From assembly GCA_016927315.1 (NCBI GenBank), contig JAFGMV010000020.1:1-64000 (forward strand): a DNA stretch of 64,000 nucleotides. The letters are read 5' to 3'. A program made the position numbers and the translations under genes. Below the pieces are notes generated by a model. The model saw nothing but the letters and a program-made list of their open reading frames with translations, was not told where the DNA came from and made no database searches. Origin of the DNA: Anaerolineales bacterium (GTDB lineage Bacteria; Chloroflexota; Anaerolineae; Anaerolineales; Villigracilaceae). Of the stretch, positions 25,872-33,008 are shown piece by piece; position 1 is the first letter of the stretch, and every line of letters starts with the position of its first letter.

Positions 25872-26903
25872 ATGCGAGTTACGCGAGAGACACTGATCCG
25901 TATCGCCAAGGAAACTGCCCAGGAACGGATGTATAACAATCCAGATTTGATCGCCGCTTATCTGACAGGTTCCCTGCTGACAGAAAATCCCTTCCTTGGA
26001 GGGATCACAGATATCGACCTGGTATTCGTTCACACCGAGGTCCCGGCCAAGCGCAGGGAAATCATCAGGCTGCATGGTGATTTTCACATTGATGTCACTT
26101 ACCGTGCCCGTGAAGAATACGTCCCCCCTCGAGAACTGCGTAACCACCCCTGGTTGGGATACGAGATTTATGACCCGCTGCTTATCAAGGAAAAAATCCT
26201 CTTTTTCGATTATGTTCAAGCTGCTGTCCGGGCCGGGTTTGAGTTCCATGAACCCATTTATATTCTGGCGCGCTGCCGCAATCTTCTCAATCACGGCCGC
26301 AGGATCTGGCTGGACTTATGGGAGGAAGAACCTGCCCAGATTGGGCCCAATGAGATCGCCAGGTACCTTAAGTCGGTACATCACATCCTTAACTCCATCG
26401 CCGAATTAAGCGGCCCCCCGCTTTCAGAAAGACGTGTCCTGCTGGATTTCCCCGCCCGAGCAGAAAAGATCGGTCGTCCAGGGTTCAGCGCCGGTCTGCT
26501 TGGCCTGATCGGTGGGAATGGGGTAGACCAGGCCGCTCTCAAGAGCTGGCTGCCCGTCTGGCAGGAGGCCTTTCTGGCAGCAGCCCAGATTCCTGCTGTG
26601 GATAAACGCATCCACAGCGCCCGCCTGGCCTATTACCTGAAGGCCTTCGAAGAAATTCTCGAAAGCGATACGCCCAATGCCGTTCTCTGGCCCTTGCTCC
26701 GTACCTGGACATTATCTTCACAGGTGCTTCCCACCAGTGAGACGGCTGCCTGGAAAGAAGCCTGCACGCAGCTGGCCCTGCTGGGGGAAGACTTTGATAC
26801 ACGGATGGAAGGCCTCGATCACATAATCGATGATATTGAGGAGATACTCGATAAGAAATCCCGGGAAAACGGGGTAAGCTCCGAAGGGTCTTTCATTCCT
26901 TAA
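25872..26903 (+). CDS. Nucleotidyltransferase-fold protein
   Basis: A 343-residue protein whose first 100 residues look like a minimal nucleotidyltransferase: YLTGSLLTENPFLGGITDIDLVFV gives the GS motif and the T-D-I-D metal pair, and a third Asp is available in FHIDVTYRA. The rest is helical, with no recognised domain, similar to the C-terminal part of aminoglycoside-type nucleotidyltransferases. It follows the deoxynucleoside kinase by 14 bases, with GAGGA before the ATG, and its stop marks the left edge of the candidate replication origin. The substrate is unknown. Confidence 0.72.
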   Translation: MRVTRETLIRIAKETAQERMYNNPDLIAAYLTGSLLTENPFLGGITDIDLVFVHTEVPAKRREIIRLHGDFHIDVTYRAREEYVPPRELRNHPWLGYEIYDPLLIKEKILFFDYVQAAVRAGFEFHEPIYILARCRNLLNHGRRIWLDLWEEEPAQIGPNEIARYLKSVHHILNSIAELSGPPLSERRVLLDFPARAEKIGRPGFSAGLLGLIGGNGVDQAALKSWLPVWQEAFLAAAQIPAVDKRIHSARLAYYLKAFEEILESDTPNAVLWPLLRTWTLSSQVLPTSETAAWKEACTQLALLGEDFDTRMEGLDHIIDDIEEILDKKSRENGVSSEGSFIP

Positions 26904-27389
26904 GAAATCCATATGTAGGGGCTTTTTCGCCAAAAAGAATCCTTACACGAAGTTATCAACTGTGGATAACTTGCTGAAATCTGTGGATAACTGGTCTTGT
27001 CTGTGGAGAAATCCTGCTTTTCCCTCGAATCTTCTTGTCTTTTCAACTTCGCCTACCCCCCATATATGGGGAGACCTCATTATTGCACCCAAGATAAAGA
27101 TTTGTGGACAATGCCTTCTGTGAAGTGGATAACTCATCCTGTTTTTATCCACACACGGTACTATGGACCTGGGTGCCAATTTCCCCATATCTGGGTTTGT
27201 CAGGCAGGCCGACAGCACAAATACCGTTCAAGGATGGTTATCCACACTTTCCACAGGGCCTACTAATACGACTACATATAGATATACTTACCTAAAAAGG
27301 TGTATCTTAATTAGCTGCCCACACCTTGAACCAGACGAACAAAAACCGGCCTCCTTCGCTTTGGAAAAAGCCAGTCTTTTGTTCCTTAC
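26904..27389. other. Candidate replication origin (oriC)
   Basis: A 486-bp gene-free stretch rich in DnaA boxes. Perfect TTATCCACA boxes: 26961-26969 and 26982-26990 (minus orientation), 27145-27153 and 27238-27246 (plus orientation). One-mismatch boxes: 27002-27010, 27103-27111 and 27124-27132; weaker ones at 26953 and 27247. Box orientation flips midway (minus to plus), enclosing a CCCCATATATGGGG palindrome (27058-27071). An AT-rich tract follows (about 27262-27315), suitable for unwinding. The flanking genes are deoxynucleoside kinases. No dnaA is present, but dnaN and two parS sites lie within 21 kb. I am fairly sure that it binds DnaA; whether it is the working origin needs data. Confidence 0.8.
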
Positions 27390-28052
27390 CTAATCCGCAG
27401 CCCTGGCGACTTCATCCGGTTCGAAAAATACGACCTCTTTCCCGGTCAGTTTCTCATTCACTTTTTTCACAATCAGATTTAGATGCCCGGGATGGGCAAC
27501 GTAGTCCAGAGCATCTGCTGGGACGGTTAACACAGGACAGAGCGTAAATTTGATAATCCATTTTTCATACAGTTCATTCAAGCTGGTTAGATAGTCAGCA
27601 CTGATCGTTTTTTCATAATCACGGCCACGATTTGTTATGCGTTTCATCAGGGTTGGAACAGAAGCGCACAGGTAGATGACCAGGTCTGGAGGGGGCAGGA
27701 ATTCGATCAGGGTTGTATAGAGTTCACAATAGGTCTCGTAATCGCGTTGTTGGATATCACCTTGCAGGTAAAGATTTTGGGCAAAGATTTCAGCATCCTC
27801 GTATACGCTGCGATCCTGTACAACGGAGACAAGGTGTTGCGAGATATTGTGATGGGCTTTTAATCGATGAGTCAGGAAAAACACCTGGGAATGAAAAGAC
27901 CAGGCAGACATATTCTTGTAGAAGTCTGCCAGGTAAGGGTTCTCTGTAACTGGTTCAAAAAACGGATCCCACCCCAATGCACTGCACAGCATCTTTACCA
28001 GCGTAGATTTCCCAACGCCAATATTGCCGGCAACAGCGACAAATTTTTTCAT
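27390..28052 (-). CDS. Deoxynucleoside kinase (dGK/dAK type)
   Basis: A 220-residue deoxynucleoside kinase, distinct from the one at 25207. P-loop GNIGVGKSTLVKML is at residues 8-21, the FEPVTENPYLADFY segment gives the catalytic Glu, VVQDRSVYEDAEIFA holds the D-R-S substrate motif, and the lid is RGRDYEK near 140. The DRS and the GNIGVGKST forms resemble bacterial dAK/dGK enzymes. It is transcribed toward the candidate origin, opposite to the other kinase. The DsbA-like gene lies 45 bp upstream on the same strand, possibly in the same transcript. Confidence 0.92.
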   Translation of the reverse strand: MKKFVAVAGNIGVGKSTLVKMLCSALGWDPFFEPVTENPYLADFYKNMSAWSFHSQVFFLTHRLKAHHNISQHLVSVVQDRSVYEDAEIFAQNLYLQGDIQQRDYETYCELYTTLIEFLPPPDLVIYLCASVPTLMKRITNRGRDYEKTISADYLTSLNELYEKWIIKFTLCPVLTVPADALDYVAHPGHLNLIVKKVNEKLTGKEVVFFEPDEVARAAD

Positions 28053-28097
28053 CTATCCCTCCCCAAAAAGGATCCCTGCCCCTACCCTTTTCACTAA

Positions 28098-28826
28098 TTA
28101 ATCGTATTCTCCGGCCAGTTCTTTGTCGATAACCTGCTTGAAGGCGCTTAATGGTTGGGCACCAATAAGCGGTAGCCCATTTACGAAGAAGGTGGGTGTA
28201 CTGTTTACACCCAGGTTCGTAGCGAAATCCATATCTTCCTGGATAACATCTTGATAGCGGTTTTCTTCCAGGCAAGCGGTAAAGGCTTCCAGGTTTAGTT
28301 CCAAGTCTTCGGCATACTGAAGAAGGGCAGCCTGGTCCAGGCCATGCTCGTAACTGAATAGTTTGTCATGGTACTGCCAGTATGAATTCTGCTCAGCTGC
28401 ACACAGAGATGCTTCAGCAGCATCGAAAGCCCTGAAAGGAACATTGCGATATACGAATCGAATCTGGCCTGGATAAGCGGCCATCAGGGTTGCATAGGTT
28501 TCATTGTGCCATTTTGCACAGAAACTGCATCCAAAATCGCTGAACTCGACCAGGACGATGGGGGCTTCTTTCGGGCCTACGCTTTGAAAACCCTCGCTAG
28601 GGATTTCATAACGCTTGACCTGTTGAGGGACAGCCGGAGCCTGGGCATCTTCCGTTGGTTCTGCAGCAACTGTCCTGGCAGGGGGATTCGAATTTCCCCA
28701 GACGACATAACCAAGCAGAATACCCAGTCCAAATGCCATGATTACCATGAAACCGTAAAAGTAGGATCGTTTGAAGGTGAGGTAATTCTCGTACGATTTC
28801 TCTTGGGGGGAGGGTTTTGATTCCAT
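28098..28826 (-). CDS. DsbA-like thioredoxin-fold protein, membrane-anchored
   Basis: A 242-residue thiol oxidoreductase. One transmembrane helix near residues 27-47 anchors it, with a short polar N-terminus inside. A proline-rich linker leads to a DsbA/Thioredoxin_4 domain beginning near residue 75; the active site is CSFC (residue 112-115). The cis-Pro segment is NSTPTFFVNG near 207, and the helical insertion is typical of DsbA. Two additional Cys pairs (SLCAAEQ and TACLEE) flank. Likely forms or shuffles disulfides outside the membrane. First of a group of redox genes spanning 28-33 kb. Confidence 0.9.
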   Translation of the reverse strand: MESKPSPQEKSYENYLTFKRSYFYGFMVIMAFGLGILLGYVVWGNSNPPARTVAAEPTEDAQAPAVPQQVKRYEIPSEGFQSVGPKEAPIVLVEFSDFGCSFCAKWHNETYATLMAAYPGQIRFVYRNVPFRAFDAAEASLCAAEQNSYWQYHDKLFSYEHGLDQAALLQYAEDLELNLEAFTACLEENRYQDVIQEDMDFATNLGVNSTPTFFVNGLPLIGAQPLSAFKQVIDKELAGEYD

Positions 28827-28974
28827 GCGGCGGATTATATCACGATATATCTTGTCCAGTTTGATTTGACCTGAATGTAACTGGAGAAGTGATGGCCAGG
28901 GCTTTGCCTATGGACAGAAAGTAAAAACAACATAGGAATCTGTTCTGAGCATGTACCGAGTTCTTTGAAAGCGG

Positions 28975-29001
28975 CGGCGGGCGGATTTAATCCGCCCGCC
29001 G
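28975..29001 (+). terminator. Strong orphan hairpin with T-run
   Basis: A 13-bp perfect stem (CGGCGGGCGGATT / AATCCGCCCGCCG) followed on the plus strand by ATAAATCTTTTT. It is a textbook intrinsic terminator, yet no forward gene lies upstream: the DsbA-like gene is on the minus strand and diverges. It may end a small untranslated RNA or act as an attenuator for the small gene at 29089. Confidence 0.7.
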
Positions 29002-29088
29002 ATAAATCTTTTTGGGGGAAACGGTTCGAAAAAAAGCTTTCAGCAACCTTTTTTACAGTTCTGCGTATATAGTAGTGAGGAGTAAAAA

Positions 29089-29313
29089 ATGACGGAGAAT
29101 AAGAAACGAGTCCCCTGGTTCCTGTGGCCTTTTGCCGCTTTATGGCGGTTGGTCAGCACGATTGTGGAGATGACCGGAAGGCTGCTCTCATTGATCATTG
29201 GCCTGGTTTTCATCCTGGTGGGAATTCTTCTCACCTTGACAGTTATTGGCGCCATTGTTGGAATACCCCTTGCGCTGGTAGGTGTTTTACTCTTTGTACG
29301 AGGGATATTCTAA
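29089..29313 (+). CDS. Small membrane protein
   Basis: A 74-residue protein. A basic N-terminus is followed by an amphipathic segment (PWFLWPFAALWRLV) and a long hydrophobic region that makes one long or two short helices (about residues 27-72). A good ribosome site (GAGGAG, seven bases) precedes the ATG, supporting a real gene. Family unknown; many bacteria have similar short phage-shock or envelope proteins. Confidence 0.65.
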   Translation: MTENKKRVPWFLWPFAALWRLVSTIVEMTGRLLSLIIGLVFILVGILLTLTVIGAIVGIPLALVGVLLFVRGIF

Positions 29314-29350
29314 TTTTTACGGTGTAATCGAATGTCAATTTCCTCCCTTG

Positions 29351-29386
29351 GGAAGCGCCCCTGATACGATGGAGAGGGGCGCTTCC
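29351..29386. terminator. Hairpin between convergent genes
   Basis: GGAAGCGCCCC / GGGGCGCTTCC, an 11-bp perfect stem with a 14-nt loop, between the small membrane protein (+) and msrQ (-). No clear T-run on either strand, so it is a likely but weaker shared terminator. Confidence 0.5.
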
Positions 29387-29389
29387 TGC

Positions 29390-30067
29390 TTAACCAGGAT
29401 TGGAAGAAGAACCTGTCTTTAGGTTGGTAAATAAGCTTTGGAGATGGCTGCCAAGAGCCGCAATTCCTTTTCGGACAGGTGCCCAGCGCAGGATCAGCAG
29501 CACCAGTAATACCAGCCCGTAAATTGCCGGGCGGAGGATGTCACCCTGCAGTCGGAGCAGGTCGCCTTTTTTGGCCCAGGCGTAGTGCAGGATTACCAGT
29601 GGACCAATCACGTAGACGATCCGGTGCAGACGTTTCCAGTTCTTCTTCAGCCGCTTCTGCCAGACAGGAAAGGAGGTTATCGCCAGCGGGACCAGCAGTA
29701 GGAAGGCGGTCACCCCGACCAGGATATAGGGCTTTTGCAAGACGGTCTGGTAGAGCAGGCTCCAGGCCAGGCCGTAATCCAGGTTGACGAAGATCAGCAT
29801 ATGCAAACTGGCGTACAGAAAGGCATACAAGCCCAGTGCCCGGCGGCGTTTAAGCAATTCTTTCCAACCGAAGACCGCACTGAACGGGGAGCAGGCCAGG
29901 GAGAGCACCAGGAAGGTGACTGCTGCCCGCCCGGTTCTCTGTTCCATATCCTGAATTGGATTGGGACTGACATTCCCGGTCAGGAAGTCAAAGGCCAGTT
30001 TTGCCAGGGGATACCAGGCTCCCAGGTGCATGATTATTTGAAGAGGGGTAAAAGGGTACTTCTTCAT
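29390..30067 (-). CDS. msrQ: Sulfoxide reductase heme-binding subunit
   Basis: Membrane cytochrome b subunit (MsrQ/YedZ) that passes electrons from the respiratory chain to MsrP for repair of methionine sulfoxide outside the membrane. The 225-residue protein has six hydrophobic helices of the ferric-reductase-like domain. Heme-ligand His candidates are in YASLHMLIF (about residue 85), WKRLHRIVYV and VILHYAWAKKGD near 150-165. I use ATG 30067 (AGGGA upstream), not the TTG at 30085. Directly downstream of msrP (35-bp gap), as expected for this operon. Confidence 0.93.
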   Translation of the reverse strand: MKKYPFTPLQIIMHLGAWYPLAKLAFDFLTGNVSPNPIQDMEQRTGRAAVTFLVLSLACSPFSAVFGWKELLKRRRALGLYAFLYASLHMLIFVNLDYGLAWSLLYQTVLQKPYILVGVTAFLLLVPLAITSFPVWQKRLKKNWKRLHRIVYVIGPLVILHYAWAKKGDLLRLQGDILRPAIYGLVLLVLLILRWAPVRKGIAALGSHLQSLFTNLKTGSSSNPG

Positions 30068-30102
30068 GGGTGTGTCCCTTTTCAAAACAACTCCCTTGCA
30101 GC

Positions 30103-31092
30103 TTATCTGAAATAATAGGTTGGCGAGTCAGAGTCTTCATACAGATGGGCGACTTCTTCAGCATACCCGTTGAATAGCAGGGTTGGGCGGCGTTTGATCT
30201 CTCCAATACGGCGTTCGGTGGCCTGTGACCAACGAGGGTGAGGTACCTCCGGATTGACGTTGGCATAGAAGCCATATTCATTGGGGGCAATACTGCTCCA
30301 CAGGGTGGCTGGCTGTTCGGAAACCAGTTCAATCTTGACAATAGATTTGATCGATTTGAAACCATATTTCCAGGGGACAACCAGACGGAGAGGTGCTCCA
30401 CTCTGATTGGGTAAAAGTTCACCATACAGCCCTGTGGCCATCAACGTCAGATCATTCATGGCCTCATCCAGCCGCAGCCCTTCCTGGTAGGGCCAGGGAT
30501 AGAAACCGCTTTTTTGACCGGGAAACTGGTCAGGATCGAAAAGAGTTTCGAACCGAACAAACCGGGCCTCTGAGGTGGGTTCCACTTCTTTCAACAAGCT
30601 GGTAAGAGAAAAACCCATCCAGGGGATGACCATACTCCATGCTTCAACACAACGCAGGCGGTAGATGCGCTCTTCCTGGGGGAATGCCTTAAGCAGGTCT
30701 TCAATGGCATACGTTTTGGGAGTATTGACCAGCCCACTGACCTCAACGCTCCAGGGGTCGGCCTTGAAATTCGTGGACAGTGTTGCGACGCCCTGCTTGT
30801 CGGTCGTGAATTCATAGAAGTTATTGTAATTGGTGATATCTTTATATGAATTGGCCGGATCACCGAGTTCATCATATTTTGTCTCGCTGACGCCGATGGC
30901 GTCGGTTTCTGGTCCGGCCGTAGCCTGGCTGGCAACGGAGGTGAGTTCTTCCGTGTTGGCAGCACAGGCCGCCAGTAAGGCTCCGCCAGTAACGATCCCC
31001 GCCGCTTTTAGAAAATCGCGTCGCGACAGATAGATGTGCCTGGGTGTGATCTCAGATGATTTTACCGGCACAGATTTGTATTTGTTGTTCAT
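30103..31092 (-). CDS. msrP: Sulfoxide reductase catalytic subunit, molybdenum enzyme
   Basis: Catalytic subunit (MsrP/YedY, sulfite-oxidase fold) that reduces methionine sulfoxide in exported proteins. The 329-residue precursor has a Tat signal, [21 protein letters not shown] (about residues 25-45), so it is exported folded with its cofactor; the following Cys may also allow lipid attachment. [15 protein letters not shown] carries the Cys that binds molybdenum. The start has two adjacent ATGs; 31092 fits the AGGAG spacing best. It forms an operon with msrQ. The redox cluster around it (DsbA-like, TlpA-like, CcdA-like) suggests envelope protein maintenance. Confidence 0.95.
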   Translation of the reverse strand: MNNKYKSVPVKSSEITPRHIYLSRRDFLKAAGIVTGGALLAACAANTEELTSVASQATAGPETDAIGVSETKYDELGDPANSYKDITNYNNFYEFTTDKQGVATLSTNFKADPWSVEVSGLVNTPKTYAIEDLLKAFPQEERIYRLRCVEAWSMVIPWMGFSLTSLLKEVEPTSEARFVRFETLFDPDQFPGQKSGFYPWPYQEGLRLDEAMNDLTLMATGLYGELLPNQSGAPLRLVVPWKYGFKSIKSIVKIELVSEQPATLWSSIAPNEYGFYANVNPEVPHPRWSQATERRIGEIKRRPTLLFNGYAEEVAHLYEDSDSPTYYFR

Positions 31093-31131
31093 CATTACTC
31101 CTGCTTGTGGGTGAGAAAACCGATTACTCAA

Positions 31132-31487
31132 CCAGCAAGGCCTGGTTCTCGGTTTCTCCGTATGTTATTTCTCCAATAAGGACGCAGCGATTATGCCCGT
31201 TCTAGTCGATCAGATACAGGGTTGGTCAGTAGCGGTTGTTAGCGGCTCCCCAGGTGGCGCCATATCCTGTGCCACTACGTAGGAGATATCCAGTATCTTC
31301 AGGTAACGGGTCATTTCGTTCTTTAGATGAGTTCAGTGTAGGAAAACTTTCTTACAAAAAGGAAATCTCTTCGTCCTGTTTCGCTATCTTACCCTCGCGG
31401 GTCATGATTTTGTAATTCCCTGGCAGGAGTTTCGTAAGGCTATTTGGACAAGACACGTCCAATTAAAAAGTAAAAAGGAGAAAGAAA
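31132..31487. other. Gene-free interval between msrP and the TlpA-like gene
   Basis: Divergent promoter region with no gene. It includes a palindrome TTACCC-TCGC-GGGTCA (31389-31404), which resembles the elements near glnA and amt, about 85 bp before the TlpA-like start. AAAAGGAGA precedes that start. Confidence 0.4.
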
Positions 31488-32174
31488 ATGAAATCGAGAC
31501 ACCGCGTCTTTACTTTATTACTGGCAGTAACTTTTCTGCTCTCGGCCTGTGGTACTGCGATTCCCCTCGAGGACGCCAAGGAAATAAATGAAGCGGCGCT
31601 GCCAGAGGCGCCAATAACAGAAGAAAGCCCTGTGGAAGAGCAGGCTGTCATGACGGAAGAAACCACGCCCGTGGTCGCCGTTTCTGAGGATGCGAGGGGT
31701 GAAGCAAGCCTGATGGTAGAAGATCCTGCCTGGTACTCGATTCCCCTGACCGATGCCAGAACAGGACAGTCGTTTTCAATTGCAGAGCTCAAAGGCAAGG
31801 TGGTGCTGGTTGAGACCATGGCAATGTGGTGTTCCAATTGCCTGAAGCAGCAAGGACAGGTCAAAGTTCTGCATGAGAAGTTGGGTGACCAGGAAGATTT
31901 TGTCGGTATTGGACTGGATATTGATCCAAATGAAAAAGCAGATGCTTTGAGAAGCTATGTTGAAACGAATGGGTTTACCTGGTTATATGCGGTTTCCCCG
32001 CCGGAAGTCTCCCAGGAGATCAGCGTGTTGTACGGCCCGCAGTTCCTCAACCCACCATCAACGCCGATTGTCATTATCGATCGTAAAGGTGAGGCCCATC
32101 CGCTGCCGTTTGGTATCAAGAGTGCAGAAGCCCTTTACCAGGCCATTGAACCGTTTTTGAACGAAGGCAGGTAG
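31488..32174 (+). CDS. TlpA-like thioredoxin lipoprotein
   Basis: A 228-residue exported lipoprotein. The N-terminal signal ends in the lipobox LLSAC (about residues 16-20). An acidic, low-complexity linker (about 25-80) is followed by a redoxin/TlpA domain with ETMAMWCSNC (active-site CSNC at about residue 113-116) and the cis-Pro near PSTPIVIID. Such proteins reduce disulfides outside the membrane and receive electrons from CcdA/DsbD-type proteins. A CcdA-like gene follows 97 bp downstream in the same direction, which supports this pairing. Confidence 0.9.
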   Translation: MKSRHRVFTLLLAVTFLLSACGTAIPLEDAKEINEAALPEAPITEESPVEEQAVMTEETTPVVAVSEDARGEASLMVEDPAWYSIPLTDARTGQSFSIAELKGKVVLVETMAMWCSNCLKQQGQVKVLHEKLGDQEDFVGIGLDIDPNEKADALRSYVETNGFTWLYAVSPPEVSQEISVLYGPQFLNPPSTPIVIIDRKGEAHPLPFGIKSAEALYQAIEPFLNEGR

Positions 32175-32271
32175 AACAATACTGGAATCTGGCCAAAAAT
32201 AGTTGGGATGCGGCCTTCGGTCTGCTCCCTGCCAACCGAAGGCTGGCATTCTGCTTCCAAGAGAGGTTTCT

Positions 32272-32952
32272 ATGGACAACATCATTACATCTGTGGCTCT
32301 TGGGTTACTTGCAACGACCAGTCCCTGTGTATTGCCCCTGTACCCCGGATTTTTAGCCTATGTCAGTGGTGGACAGGAAGGGCTGGAAGGCAAACCTGGG
32401 CGCTATTTGTTGGGTTTCTTTGTCCTGGCGGGGGTGTTGACCATGATGCTTGCACTGGGAGGCATGATTGCCCTGTTGTCTGTTTCTGTTGGACGCGCCT
32501 TGTCGATCATTATCCCGCTGGCCGACCTGATCATCATCAGCTTTGGTATCCTGCTCTTGCTGAATATCAATCCTTTCAAGAAACTGCCCCAGATCCAGGC
32601 GCCTGTCTTGTCACATCCCTTTGCAAATGCATTTATTTATGGACTGCTTTACGGGCCAATTGCATTGCCCTGCTCGGGGCCGCTGGTTGTCAGCATCTTT
32701 GCCCTGTCCTTAACCGCATCCCAGGCGCTGGCGCAGTTGAATGTCTTTTTCTGGTTTGGGATGGGATTCGGCCTCCCGCTTTTGATCCTGTCATTCCTGT
32801 CCGGAGCAGCGCAGCGATGGATAACAACCCAGTTCGCCAGGCGAGCGCGAGTAATCAACCTTGTCAGTGGATTGTTATTGCTGGCAGTTGGTATTTATGA
32901 CCTGACCGTAAACTGGCCTCTGATTGAGGCTTTTTTCCTGGCACCAAAGTAA
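32272..32952 (+). CDS. CcdA/DsbD-type membrane electron carrier
   Basis: A 226-residue protein with six membrane helices, typical of CcdA. The two redox Cys sit in the first and fourth helices: TSPCVLPLYPGFLAY (about residue 18) and LPCSGPLVVS (about residue 136), each beside a Pro and a Gly as in the family. It carries electrons from cytoplasmic thioredoxin to exported thioredoxin-like proteins, here probably the TlpA-like lipoprotein encoded before it. ATG 32272 is chosen by family start and GAGAGG eight bases upstream. Confidence 0.9.
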   Translation: MDNIITSVALGLLATTSPCVLPLYPGFLAYVSGGQEGLEGKPGRYLLGFFVLAGVLTMMLALGGMIALLSVSVGRALSIIIPLADLIIISFGILLLLNINPFKKLPQIQAPVLSHPFANAFIYGLLYGPIALPCSGPLVVSIFALSLTASQALAQLNVFFWFGMGFGLPLLILSFLSGAAQRWITTQFARRARVINLVSGLLLLAVGIYDLTVNWPLIEAFFLAPK

Positions 32953-33008
32953 CCTTTTATTTTGAGGAACTACACCTGGCGTGAAGAGTTATATAAAGCG
33001 GCTCTGGT

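Noticed and set aside
32208-32900. Second frame inside the CcdA-like gene
   Set aside because: Cys/Trp-rich out-of-frame reading; the other frame has the CcdA motifs.
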